64,000 bases of DNA from Kribbella sp. NBC_01245 (GTDB lineage: Bacteria > Actinomycetota > Actinomycetes > Propionibacteriales > Kribbellaceae), in contig NZ_CP108487.1 of assembly GCF_036226525.1 (NCBI RefSeq), positions 4,650,001 to 4,714,000 on the forward strand. The letters run 5' to 3'. The notes beneath the pieces were generated by a model. The model was not told the origin of the DNA. It did no database searches and worked only from the letters and a program-made list of their open reading frames with translations. Positions 42,897-51,170 of the stretch are shown one piece after another (within the stretch, counting starts at the first letter, position 1; the number at the start of each line of letters is the position of its first letter). The position numbers and the translations under genes are program-made.

Positions 42897-42978
42897 AAGG
42901 TCCGGGTACTCGGCCATCTGATCTCCCTAGCCTCTGTGGGGAAAAGGCATCACATCCCCGCAGAAGGGCAACACACTC

Positions 42979-44103
42979 GTGTCCGTCAACCGTGTGCTCC
43001 GCGCCGGCGTTGTCGCCGTGGCCACTCTTGGTGTCCTGGCGCTCAGCGCCTGTGGCAGCGACCCCGAGCCGACCGGCTCCTCGACCCCCTCGTCGTCAAC
43101 CGGCGCCGATGGCGACTGCCCGTCGGGCACTCTGAACGCCGAGGGATCCTCGGCGCAGAAGAACGCGATCGAAGAAGTCATCGCGAAGTACAACGAGAAG
43201 TGCGCCGACGTCACGGTGAACTACAACCCGACCGGTTCCGGTGCGGGTATCAAGCAGTTCAACGCGAGCCAGGTCGACTTCGCCGGTTCCGACTCCGCGC
43301 TGAAGACGGAGCCGAAGGACGGCGTGATCGAGGCTGACGCCGCCGCCAAGCGTTGCGCGAACAACCCGGCCCTGAACCTGCCGATGGTGATCGGCCCGGT
43401 CGCACTGGCCTACAACGTGGCCGGCCTGGACAAGCTGATCCTGGACGGCCCGACGGCCGCCAAGATCTTCCAGGGCACGGTCAAGACCTGGAACGCGCCG
43501 GAGATCGCCAAGCTGAACCCGGGCGCCAAGCTGCCGGCCGCGCCGATCTCGGTCTTCTTCCGTTCGGACGAGTCCGGCACCACGGAGAACTTCGCCAAGT
43601 ACCTGAAGGCCTCCGGTGACGGCGCCTGGAAGGGTGAGCCGGCCAAGAAGTGGACCGGCACCGGCGCCGGCAAGGAGAAGTCGGCCGGTGTGGCCGAGGC
43701 GACCAAGTCGACCCCGAACTCGCTGACCTACGTCGAGTGGTCCTACGCCGTCGACAACAAGCTCGGCGTTGCGCAGGTCGACACCGGCGCCGGCCCGATC
43801 GAGCTGACCCCCGAGTCCGCCGCCAAGGCCCTGGCCGAGGCGAAGGTCAAGGGCAAGGGCAGCGACCTGGCGCTGTCGGTCGACTACGGCACCAAGGCGG
43901 CCGGGGCCTACCCGATCATCCTGGTGACGTACGAGATCGCCTGCAGCAAGGGCCTTCCGGCCGAGAAGACCGCGCTGGTGAAGGGCTTCCTGAGCTACTT
44001 CGCGAGCACCGAGGGCCAGGCCAGCCTGGGCGAGCTGAACTACGCGCCGCTGCCCGAGGAGATGCGCACCAAGGTCGAAGCCGCCATCAAGGCCATCAGC
44101 TGA
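42979..44103 (+). CDS. pstS: Phosphate-binding lipoprotein of the Pst transporter
   Basis: 374 residues. The lipobox LSAC gives Cys25 as the anchor. It binds phosphate outside the membrane and hands it to PstCA. EGSSAQKNAIEEV, YNPTGSGAGIKQF, FAGSDSAL and RSDESGTTENFAKYL are the phosphate-binding loops. First gene of pstSCAB; a stem-loop separates it from pstC and could allow extra pstS message. The start is a GTG (42979). Confidence 0.95.
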   Translation: MSVNRVLRAGVVAVATLGVLALSACGSDPEPTGSSTPSSSTGADGDCPSGTLNAEGSSAQKNAIEEVIAKYNEKCADVTVNYNPTGSGAGIKQFNASQVDFAGSDSALKTEPKDGVIEADAAAKRCANNPALNLPMVIGPVALAYNVAGLDKLILDGPTAAKIFQGTVKTWNAPEIAKLNPGAKLPAAPISVFFRSDESGTTENFAKYLKASGDGAWKGEPAKKWTGTGAGKEKSAGVAEATKSTPNSLTYVEWSYAVDNKLGVAQVDTGAGPIELTPESAAKALAEAKVKGKGSDLALSVDYGTKAAGAYPIILVTYEIACSKGLPAEKTALVKGFLSYFASTEGQASLGELNYAPLPEEMRTKVEAAIKAIS

Positions 44104-44119
44104 GACCTGCCGTGATCGT

Positions 44120-44160
44120 CGCCCTGGCCCCGCTCGCTTCGGTGAGCGGCGGTCAGGGCG
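44120..44160 (+). terminator. Intercistronic stem-loop between pstS and pstC
   Basis: CGCCCTG (44120-44126) pairs with 44154-44160, and CCGCTC/GAGCGG pair inside it. Such a hairpin inside the operon may stabilise the pstS message or end part of the transcripts. Confidence 0.6.
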
Positions 44161-44223
44161 CAGTCGCGCCAGAGGTCGAAGCTTCCGCCCCCTTGTCGCC
44201 AGCCGCCGGGAGTCGGCTACCTC

Positions 44224-45264
44224 ATGAGTGATCCAACCAGCCCGCCCAGCTCCGAACCGCGGGACGCGGGCAGTACCAAGCTCGATCTCGGGCCCGTCGG
44301 CCATCTCGGCGACCGGCTCTTCGCAGGGCTGGCCCGCGGTTCCGGCGGCCTGGTGGTCGCCATCGTCGCGTTCGTCGGTATCTTCCTGCTCGCCCTGGCG
44401 ATTCCCGCGCTGGCGGACAACGAGGGCAACTTCCTCTTCTCCCGCACCTGGCTGCCGGGCGGGGAGCACCCCGAGTTCGGCATCGCCGCGCTGTTCTATA
44501 CGACGCTGGTCAGCTCGATCATCGCGATGGCGGTCGCTGTCCCGATCGCGGTGGGCGTCGCGCTATACATCACGTACTACGCCCCAGCCCGGCTGGCCCG
44601 CCCGGTCGCGTACGTCGTCGACCTGCTGGCCGCCGTACCGTCGATCATCTATGGCCTCTGGGGCATCCTCTTCTTCGCGCCCGTGATCCAGCCGGTGTCC
44701 GGCGCGATCTCGGACGCGCTCGGCTGGATCCCCGTGTTCAACGAGGCTCCCGGCGCCGACCGCGGCACGGTGTTCACCGCCGGCCTGGTGCTGGCGATCA
44801 TGATCCTGCCGGTGATCACCGCGATCAGCCGCGAGATCTTCGCCCAGACCCCGGTCACCCATCGCGAAGGCGCCCTAGCCCTCGGCTCCACCAAGTGGGA
44901 GATGATCCGGATGGCCGTGCTGCCGTACGGGCGCTCCGGCGTGGTCAGCGCCGCGATGCTCGGTCTCGGCCGGGCCCTCGGTGAGACGGTCGCGGTGATG
45001 ATCATCCTGTCCCAGCCGAACCCGATCGCGCCGTGGACCTCGTCGATCTTCGCCGGCGGCGAGACCTTCGCCTCCAAGATCGCCTCCAGCGCCGCCGAAC
45101 TCGACACCCCGGCCAAGACCGGTGCGTTCATCGCGGCCGGCCTGGTGCTGTTCGTCGTCACCTTCATCGTCAACTCCACCGCCCGCCTGATCGTCGCGCG
45201 CAGCGGACCGGGCAACCGCCGCCCCCGCCGGACCAAGGCCTCGAAGCAGGGAGCCGCCGCGTGA
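44224..45264 (+). CDS. pstC: Phosphate ABC transporter permease PstC
   Basis: 346 residues with six membrane helices. The permease loop EGALALGSTKWEMIRMAVLPYGRSG is the EAA motif that contacts PstB, and PSIIYGLWGILFF is the usual second-helix signature. The first 35 residues are cytoplasmic and Pro-rich. It forms the phosphate channel with PstA, whose GTG start overlaps this stop. Confidence 0.95.
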   Translation: MSDPTSPPSSEPRDAGSTKLDLGPVGHLGDRLFAGLARGSGGLVVAIVAFVGIFLLALAIPALADNEGNFLFSRTWLPGGEHPEFGIAALFYTTLVSSIIAMAVAVPIAVGVALYITYYAPARLARPVAYVVDLLAAVPSIIYGLWGILFFAPVIQPVSGAISDALGWIPVFNEAPGADRGTVFTAGLVLAIMILPVITAISREIFAQTPVTHREGALALGSTKWEMIRMAVLPYGRSGVVSAAMLGLGRALGETVAVMIILSQPNPIAPWTSSIFAGGETFASKIASSAAELDTPAKTGAFIAAGLVLFVVTFIVNSTARLIVARSGPGNRRPRRTKASKQGAAA

Positions 45265-46181
45265 CCACTCTCGCCGCGAACAAACCGGCGTACGACGGAA
45301 CGACGCTCGACCTGACCGGCAAATCCGGCAGCCGGGCCGTGCGCAACATGCTCGCCACCATCCTGATCAGCCTGTGCTTCCTGATCGCGGTGATCCCGCT
45401 GGCGTGGATCCTTTGGACCGTTGTCAGCAAGGGCTATCACCTCGTCCTGGACGCGAACTGGTGGTCCCAGTCGCAGCGTGGCATCACCTCGCGTCGCGCG
45501 GGTGGCGGCGCGTATCACGCGATCATGGGCAGCGTCATCATGGCGCTGACGTGCGCCGCGATCGCCGTACCGCTGGGGGTTCTCGGTGCGATCTACCTGA
45601 TCGAGTACGGCAAGGGCAGCAAGGCCGCTCGCGCCGTTAGCTTCATGGTCGACATCCTCACCGGTGTGCCCTCGATCGTCGCGGCCCTGTTCGTGTACGC
45701 CGTCTGGATCACCATGCTCGGGCAGAACCGAATCGGTTTCGCGGTCTCGCTATCCCTTGTGCTGTTGATGATGCCGGTCGTGCTGCGTTCCACCGAGGAA
45801 ATGCTCAAGCTCGTACCGGATGAGTTGCGCGAAGCGGCGTACGCGCTGGGCGTGCCGAAGTGGAAGACGATCCTCAAGGTCGTCGTACCGACCGCCTTCG
45901 GTGGCATCGTCACCGGCGTCATGCTCGGCCTGGCCCGGGTGATCGGCGAGACCGCGCCACTGCTGATCCTGGTCGGCTATTCCAAGGTCATCAACCTGAA
46001 CCCGTTCGAGGGCTTCATGGGCGCACTGCCGACGATGATCAACAACGACCGCGGCGATATGGCTCTGCCGTCGGCCGCGGACCGGGTCTGGTCGACGGCA
46101 CTGACGCTCATTCTGCTGGTCCTGGCCCTTAACCTGATCGCGCGGCTGATCGCGCGGTTCAGCACCATCAAGTCGAAGTAG
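45261..46181 (+). CDS. pstA: Phosphate ABC transporter permease PstA
   Basis: 306 residues with six helices and the EAA loop REAAYALGVPKWKTILKVV. TGVPSIVAALFVY and RVIGETAPLLILVG are PstA signatures. GTG start at 45261 overlaps the pstC stop by 4 bases. An N-terminal loop with many Gly and Arg (SQRGITSRRAGGG) lies outside after the first helix. Followed by pstB after 17 bases. Confidence 0.95.
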   Translation: MTTLAANKPAYDGTTLDLTGKSGSRAVRNMLATILISLCFLIAVIPLAWILWTVVSKGYHLVLDANWWSQSQRGITSRRAGGGAYHAIMGSVIMALTCAAIAVPLGVLGAIYLIEYGKGSKAARAVSFMVDILTGVPSIVAALFVYAVWITMLGQNRIGFAVSLSLVLLMMPVVLRSTEEMLKLVPDELREAAYALGVPKWKTILKVVVPTAFGGIVTGVMLGLARVIGETAPLLILVGYSKVINLNPFEGFMGALPTMINNDRGDMALPSAADRVWSTALTLILLVLALNLIARLIARFSTIKSK

Positions 46182-46198
46182 TGAGGATCTGAGTCGAT

Positions 46199-46975
46199 AT
46201 GGCAAAGCGCATCGAGGTCAGCGGCCTCAACGTCTACTACGGCGATTTCAAGGCCGTCGAGGACGTGTCGATGACGATCGAGCCCCGTTCCGTGACGGCG
46301 TTCATCGGCCCGTCCGGCTGTGGCAAGTCCACCTATCTGCGCACGCTGAACCGGATGCACGAGGTGCTGCCGGGCGCGCGCGTCGAGGGCAAGGTGCTGC
46401 TGGATGAGCAGGACCTGTACGCGCCGGGCGTCGACCCGGTGGCGGTCCGCCGGGTGGTGGGCATGGTGTTCCAGCGGCCGAACCCGTTCCCGACCATGTC
46501 GATCTTCGACAACGTCGCGTCCGGTCTGAAGCTGAACGGCGTGAAGGACAAGAAGAAGCTCACCGAGGTGGTCGAGACCTCCCTCAAGGGCGCCAACCTG
46601 TGGAACGAGGTCAAGGACCGGCTGGACAAGCCCGGCGCGGGTCTGTCCGGCGGCCAGCAGCAGCGCCTGTGCATCGCCCGGGCGATCGCGGTCGAGCCGC
46701 AGGTGATCCTGATGGACGAGCCGTGTTCCGCGCTGGACCCGATCAGCACACTGGCGATCGAGGACCTGATCGAGAAGCTGAAGGACCGGTTCACCGTCGT
46801 CATCGTGACGCACAACATGCAGCAGGCGGCCCGGGTCTCCGACCAGACGGCGTTCTTCAACCTGGCCGCGACCGGAAAGCCCGGCCGGCTGGTCGAAATG
46901 GGCCCGACCAAGCAGATCTTCTCGAACCCGAACGAGAAGGCCACCGAGGACTACATCACCGGCCGCTTCGGCTGA
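46199..46975 (+). CDS. pstB: Phosphate ABC transporter ATPase PstB
   Basis: 258 residues, the standard length. Walker A GPSGCGKST, Q-loop FQRPNPFP, signature LSGGQQQRLCIARA, Walker B VILMDEPCSALDP and switch His VTHNMQQ are all present. It powers phosphate uptake through PstCA. No phoU gene follows, although the DUF47/PhoU-like protein of the Pit locus lies about 8 kb away. Confidence 0.96.
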   Translation: MAKRIEVSGLNVYYGDFKAVEDVSMTIEPRSVTAFIGPSGCGKSTYLRTLNRMHEVLPGARVEGKVLLDEQDLYAPGVDPVAVRRVVGMVFQRPNPFPTMSIFDNVASGLKLNGVKDKKKLTEVVETSLKGANLWNEVKDRLDKPGAGLSGGQQQRLCIARAIAVEPQVILMDEPCSALDPISTLAIEDLIEKLKDRFTVVIVTHNMQQAARVSDQTAFFNLAATGKPGRLVEMGPTKQIFSNPNEKATEDYITGRFG

Positions 46976-47066
46976 TCCGAACCGCGCGGGCGTGGGGGTG
47001 CGTGACCAGTGGGCCCTTCAGTCGATAACCTGCGGTGATTCCTAACAGGCTTATGAAGGGACTGCG

Positions 47067-47630
47067 GTGAGCACTCCGACGCCACCTGGCGATGACCCGA
47101 ACACCCCGGACGAACCCGGTTACACCCCGGGTCAGCCGGGCCAGCCGGGTCAACCCGGTCAGCCGGGTCAGTACGGACAGCCGCCTCAGCCAGGCGGACC
47201 GTACGGCGGCCAGCCCGGTCAACCCGGCCAGTACGGCGGCCCCGGCGGCCCTGGGCAGTACCCGGGCCAGCCTGGCCAGCCCGGCCAGTACCCCGGTCAG
47301 CCGGGTCAGTACCCCGGACAGCCGGGTCAGTACCCGGGTCAGCCCGGGCAGTACCCCGGCGGACCGGGCGGCGGTGGCTACGGCTACGGCACGCCGGGTC
47401 AGCAGCCGCCCAGCAACACCCCGATGATCCTGTCGATCATCGGCATCGTGTTCTGGTTCTGCTGCCAGCCGGTCTCGATCGTGCTCGGCCTGATCGCCCA
47501 GAAGCAGTACCGCGAGCAGGGGCAGCCCGACACGCTGGCGAAGGTCGCCTGGATCGGCGGCATCGTGTTCCTGGTGATCGCCGTGATCCTGCAGCTCACC
47601 GGTGCACTCGCCGGACTCACCAGCAGCTGA
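47067..47630 (+). CDS. PGQ-repeat membrane protein with DUF4190-like C-terminus
   Basis: 187 residues. Residues 15-110 are a cytoplasmic collagen-like stretch of GQPGQ and GQYPGQ units. The last 65 residues hold two helices and the loop LIAQKQYREQGQPDTLAKVAW, as in DUF4190-type proteins. GTG start after GAAGGG. The N-terminus MSTPTPPG is almost the same as that of the RDD protein at 48276, so the two share a common N-terminal module. Function unknown. Confidence 0.82.
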   Translation: MSTPTPPGDDPNTPDEPGYTPGQPGQPGQPGQPGQYGQPPQPGGPYGGQPGQPGQYGGPGGPGQYPGQPGQPGQYPGQPGQYPGQPGQYPGQPGQYPGGPGGGGYGYGTPGQQPPSNTPMILSIIGIVFWFCCQPVSIVLGLIAQKQYREQGQPDTLAKVAWIGGIVFLVIAVILQLTGALAGLTSS

Positions 47631-47645
47631 TCTCACAGTAGAAAC

Positions 47646-47680
47646 GACGGTAGGCCCCGGGTGTTCCGGGGCCTACCGTC
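47646..47680. terminator. Bidirectional terminator hairpin
   Basis: 15-bp perfect stem GACGGTAGGCCCCGG (47646-47660) and complement (47666-47680), loop GTGTT, followed by TTGTTT. It serves two convergent genes. Confidence 0.92.
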
Positions 47681-47741
47681 TTGTTTAGAAGAACTTTTCG
47701 CTGCTGGGAACCGGTTGGCGATCGGCGGAGTCGGAGGGCTG

Positions 47742-48176
47742 TCAGAAATTACGCAGTACGCCGAACAGGACCATGCCCGCGATACCGACTTTCAGCAGCA
47801 CGTCCATCGTCCGCCGGCTTGGGCGCAGTCTCGGCAACCGCACCAGCCGGGCCCGTTCCAGCAGCCAGGCCAGCAATTGGTAGCCGACGGCAACACCGAT
47901 CACCGGGCTGAGCAACAGCACCACCGGGTTGAAGTGCCAGGCCGCGTCCAGATCGCCACGCAACAAGGCCGCGGCCATCCGGGTCGATCCGCAGAGCGGG
48001 CAGTCGAGACCGGTGGTCACATGCAACAAACACGGGATACCAAGGCGGCCACCGGAAAGCTGGTAGACCGCGGCGAGGGCGAGACCACCCACACCCACCC
48101 ACGCGACACCGATCACGCGGCGGTCCAGCGGTTCGACCGGGCCCTGCGGGTGCATCTCGATCCTGGCGGCTGTCAT
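47742..48176 (-). CDS. DUF2752 membrane protein
   Basis: 144 residues with three helices. The DUF2752 signature GIPCLLHVTTGLDCPLCGSTRM (residues about 47-68) contains three Cys, two of them as CPLC, and ends with the helix AAWHFNPVVLLLSP. GGAGGTG precedes the ATG. Function unknown. It sits between the two PGQ-repeat proteins and runs divergently from the RDD gene. Confidence 0.88.
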   Translation of the reverse strand: MTAARIEMHPQGPVEPLDRRVIGVAWVGVGGLALAAVYQLSGGRLGIPCLLHVTTGLDCPLCGSTRMAAALLRGDLDAAWHFNPVVLLLSPVIGVAVGYQLLAWLLERARLVRLPRLRPSRRTMDVLLKVGIAGMVLFGVLRNF

Positions 48177-48275
48177 CGACACCTCCCTACGGTAACCCGC
48201 CCGGGTCCGTTGCAACTTTGAGCTTCGTACTGACTAGTCTGCTGTTCACTCCTCAACCATTAAGAAGGGAACGTC

Positions 48276-49085
48276 GTGAGCACTCCGACGCCGCCAGGCC
48301 CCTACGGTCCGCCTGGTCAGAACCAGCCGGGCCAACCGGGCCAGCCGGGTCAACCCGGTCAGCCGGGCCCGTACGGTCAGCCGGGCCAGTACGGCCAGCC
48401 AGGGCAGTACGGCCAGCCGGCTCAGCAGGGCGGTCCGTACGGCCAGCCCGGCTACGGCCAGGTCCCCGGCCAGCAAGGCCAGCCCGGACAGCCAGGCCAA
48501 CACGGTCAGCAAGGCCCGTACGGCGGTCAGCCGGGGCAGCCCGGTCAACCCGGCCAGCCCGGTTACGGCCAGTACGGCGGCGGTCAGCCGGCAGATCCGT
48601 ACGGCTACGGCTACGGCGGCCCTGCCGGTATGGGCAACCTGGCCGAGTGGCTGCCGCGAGTCGGCGCCTCCCTGATCGACAGCGTCGTCACCGGCCTGCC
48701 GCTGCTGATCGGCTACATCGTCTTCTTCGTCAGCCTCGCGAGTGCCACGACTGACGGCACCCTCGACGAGGCGGACACCGGCGCCCCGATCGTCGCTCTG
48801 ATCTTCCTCATCCTGGGCATCCTGGGCACGATCGGTCTGACCCTGTGGACCCGCGTGTTCCAGCAGGGCAGCACCGGCCAGAGCATCGGCAAGAAGGTGC
48901 TGAAGATCAAGCTGGTCGACGCCAACACCGGCCAGACGATCGGCGCGGGCAAGGCATTCCTGCGCGAGATCTGCCACGCAGCCGACTCCGCGATCTGCGT
49001 CCTCGGCTACCTGTGGCCGCTGTGGGACGTCAAGAAGCAGACCTGGGCCGACAAGATCTGCGACACCCTCGTAGTCGAAGCCTGA
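48276..49085 (+). CDS. RDD-family membrane protein with PGQ-repeat N-terminus
   Basis: 269 residues. Residues 8-110 are a Gly/Pro/Gln repeat (GQPGQPGQ, GQYGQPGQ). The RDD domain follows with its defining PRVGASLIDSVV in the first helix and GQSIGKKVLKIKLVD before the last; the domain has three helices. RDD proteins have been linked to ion exchange or to transport of unknown substrates. GTG start; shares its N-terminal module with the gene at 47067. Confidence 0.9.
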   Translation: MSTPTPPGPYGPPGQNQPGQPGQPGQPGQPGPYGQPGQYGQPGQYGQPAQQGGPYGQPGYGQVPGQQGQPGQPGQHGQQGPYGGQPGQPGQPGQPGYGQYGGGQPADPYGYGYGGPAGMGNLAEWLPRVGASLIDSVVTGLPLLIGYIVFFVSLASATTDGTLDEADTGAPIVALIFLILGILGTIGLTLWTRVFQQGSTGQSIGKKVLKIKLVDANTGQTIGAGKAFLREICHAADSAICVLGYLWPLWDVKKQTWADKICDTLVVEA

Positions 49086-49099
49086 GTTCAGTTGTCAGC

Positions 49100-49131
49100 A
49101 AGGCCCTGCCGGTTCGTCACGGCAGGGCCTT
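49100..49131. terminator. Bidirectional terminator overlapping the ComB stop
   Basis: 12-bp perfect stem AAGGCCCTGCCG (49100-49111) and complement (49120-49131), loop of 8. Its right arm contains the last codons of the convergent ComB-like gene. Confidence 0.85.
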
Positions 49132-49860
49132 CGCCATGTCAACGAACCGCCCGTCACGCAGCACCGGCACCACCTGCGCCACGTCGTACTCCCCGGCGAT
49201 CTCAACGTCCTGCTGGTAGCCCAGGGCAACCAACTCGCGTCCACCGGCACAGCCCAGCAGCCCCTCTCGTACATCTCCTAGCGCCTTGAACGCCCCAAGA
49301 GCCGCTCCCGCCTCCGGAGACAACTCCTGCGCGTCTAACGCCGCCAGGAAGGCTCCGGCGCCCCACAGATCCTCTACCCCCGGGCGCAACTCACCCCCGG
49401 GCCAACTCTCACCACCAGCTATGACCGTCACCACGCCTTCCTGCGCTCGCACCCACTTCGCGGCGGCCGACGCGTTCCGAAGCGATACGGCGACTACTGC
49501 GCACCCCAGCCCTGCGACGTACTGCGAGATGGTCGAACCATTAGGCGACGGCAGTACGACGCTGTCGATTCCCTGTGCGGCTTGAAGCGTCACGGGCGAC
49601 AGGCTTATCTGCCCAGGCCTAGCGGCGGACCTACCAACTGCAAGTTCTGCCCGATGTTCAGCGGCGTATGCGACGGCAGACTCGTCACGCCAGCGATAAG
49701 GCAGTACGTCGATCCCACGTTCGACGGCAACAGTCGTCGCAGTCGTGAAGGACAAGACGTCAACCACGGCGACAACCGAAGAGCCGGGAGCGCACTCCTG
49801 GGCTCCGCGCAGCCCCCAGTCGAACCGGACGGCATACCCGTGCTGGGCGTAGACGCTCAC
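49117..49860 (-). CDS. 2-phosphosulfolactate phosphatase (ComB) family protein
   Basis: 247 residues. ComB hydrolyses 2-phosphosulfolactate in coenzyme M synthesis in archaea; the fold is present in many bacteria with no coenzyme M. VVAVVDVLSFTTATTVAVERG, LPSPNGSTIS and VIAGGESWPGGELRPGVEDLWGAG are the family motifs. GTG start overlaps the stop of the membrane gene upstream by 4 bases, so SatD-like, membrane and ComB-like proteins are made together. The true substrate here is unknown. Confidence 0.88.
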   Translation of the reverse strand: MSVYAQHGYAVRFDWGLRGAQECAPGSSVVAVVDVLSFTTATTVAVERGIDVLPYRWRDESAVAYAAEHRAELAVGRSAARPGQISLSPVTLQAAQGIDSVVLPSPNGSTISQYVAGLGCAVVAVSLRNASAAAKWVRAQEGVVTVIAGGESWPGGELRPGVEDLWGAGAFLAALDAQELSPEAGAALGAFKALGDVREGLLGCAGGRELVALGYQQDVEIAGEYDVAQVVPVLRDGRFVDMAKALP

Positions 49861-50426
49861 GTCAGCAGCAGGGCGGCGCAACCGACGGCCCAGAGCACAC
49901 TCGTGAAGGTGCCGATGATGAACCGCTCCGCGACCGCTCGTGCCGCACCCGGATCAGGCTTGTCGGGATCGATCTGGTCCGGATCGCTCAGCTCGGGATA
50001 GCGCGCCAATCCCTTGATGGCCAGCGTGATCGCGATGCCCTCGGGCCAGCCGGCCACCATCGACCCGAAGATCGCGCCTCGCTCGAGCGCACCAATCAGG
50101 GCGCCGCCACGGAGGATCTCCCCGGCCCGCTGGGTCGAGAGCGAGCGGGGATTGCCCCGGTCGACCAGTGCGAGCACGGACGTCGTCAACGGACCGCCAC
50201 CGGCGACCGCGAGACCGCCCGCGACCAGGATCAAGGTCGCCCGGACCTGCTCATCCCAGCCGGAGGTATCCGTCGCGCGGAACAGCAGCAGAACACCGAC
50301 AGCGGCCAACGCGACAACCATCACGGCGGTCAGCACGCCCTGCGCCTTGGAGCCGGATCGCGGCAACCAGGCGAACCCCGCCAGCACCAGGCTCACGCCG
50401 GTCACCACCAGCACCACAACGGTCAT
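49857..50426 (-). CDS. Membrane protein between SatD-like and ComB-like genes (189 aa)
   Basis: Five or so helices (residues 1-20, 30-50, 60-85, 115-135, 165-188). The internal loop has an acidic Pro-rich stretch (SDPDQIDPDKPDPG). ATG overlaps the SatD-like stop, and its stop overlaps the ComB-like start. In other actinobacteria SatD-like genes are paired with DUF3307 membrane proteins; this partner is not clearly one of them. Function unknown. Confidence 0.8.
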   Translation of the reverse strand: MTVVVLVVTGVSLVLAGFAWLPRSGSKAQGVLTAVMVVALAAVGVLLLFRATDTSGWDEQVRATLILVAGGLAVAGGGPLTTSVLALVDRGNPRSLSTQRAGEILRGGALIGALERGAIFGSMVAGWPEGIAITLAIKGLARYPELSDPDQIDPDKPDPGAARAVAERFIIGTFTSVLWAVGCAALLLT

Positions 50427-51052
50427 CGAGCCCTGCTCCCTCTGTCAGTTGATACGACCACGTCGGCGCCGCCGAGCAGTTCGGCCGCGAGCACGCGCCC
50501 GCGCACCTCTTCGGCTATCCCGGCCGCCTGCGATCGCTGCGTCACCGCCGACTGGCTGATGCCGAGCTTCGCGCCCACCTCGGTACGGGTCATGCCGTCC
50601 GCGAGCAGGTCGGACACCTCCCAGCCGCGCTGGCTCCGGCGGCGCAGCACCGAGGCGATCAACCAGAGCACGGTCTCGACCTGCTCCGCCTGATGCTCGT
50701 CGCTACCTTCGACATTCACGTGATACTGGCTCGACTTGGCGCGGGTGACGGCCTCCCGCGCATGCACGAACGCGGCCCCCTGCCCGGCCCGCGTACTCCG
50801 CGGCAACGGCTCCAGCACCGGCCCGGCACCAACTCCGATATTCCACCGGTCGGCCCGCAAAAGCTCCACCACGACGTCGATCGCGGCACCCGGATCCGAG
50901 AAGACGCCCTGCACCTCATCCCCCGCCGTACGCTCGAACCGCCGCATCAGCCCCACCCGCCGGGGTCTCGAGTTCAACCGGGTCAGCAATTCCGGCACCA
51001 GGTCGGCCGTCCGCCGGCTGTCCCGCTGATCCACCGTCAGCACGAATACCAT
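50423..51052 (-). CDS. SatD-like regulator with helix-turn-helix
   Basis: 209 residues. The N-terminal part (FVLTVDQRDSRRT, RTAGDEVQGVF and WNIGVGAGPV) follows the SatD pattern seen next to signal-recognition genes and in many actinobacteria. The C-terminal 60 residues hold a helix-turn-helix (MTRTEVGAKLGISQSAVTQRSQ). It probably regulates its own operon. ATG start. The region upstream (51053-51130) is AT-rich with several TTAA words that could be its promoter and operator. Confidence 0.82.
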   Translation of the reverse strand: MVFVLTVDQRDSRRTADLVPELLTRLNSRPRRVGLMRRFERTAGDEVQGVFSDPGAAIDVVVELLRADRWNIGVGAGPVLEPLPRSTRAGQGAAFVHAREAVTRAKSSQYHVNVEGSDEHQAEQVETVLWLIASVLRRRSQRGWEVSDLLADGMTRTEVGAKLGISQSAVTQRSQAAGIAEEVRGRVLAAELLGGADVVVSTDRGSRAR

Positions 51053-51135
51053 TTTGCGGCCTCCCTTCAGCCGGTCGAATTAAGCCTACAACCTTACTCC
51101 GATCCATTAAAGGGTTCAGCCTTAAGTCAAGCCAA

Positions 51136-51163
51136 AGCCGGGCCTACCGCAGCAGGCCCGGCT
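51136..51163 (-). terminator. Terminator of thiC
   Basis: Perfect 10-bp stem AGCCGGGCCT (51136-51145) and complement (51154-51163), directly behind the thiC stop. Confidence 0.8.
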
Positions 51164-51170
51164 CCAAGTA

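Noticed and set aside
42822..42970. Possible small membrane peptide before pstS
   Set aside because: No ribosome binding site, and the segment carries the PHO-box-like words expected in a promoter region.
47067..47420. Collagen-like triple helix in the PGQ region
   Set aside because: The repeat is not strictly Gly-X-Y, and the protein has no export signal before it, so a cytoplasmic disordered linker fits better.
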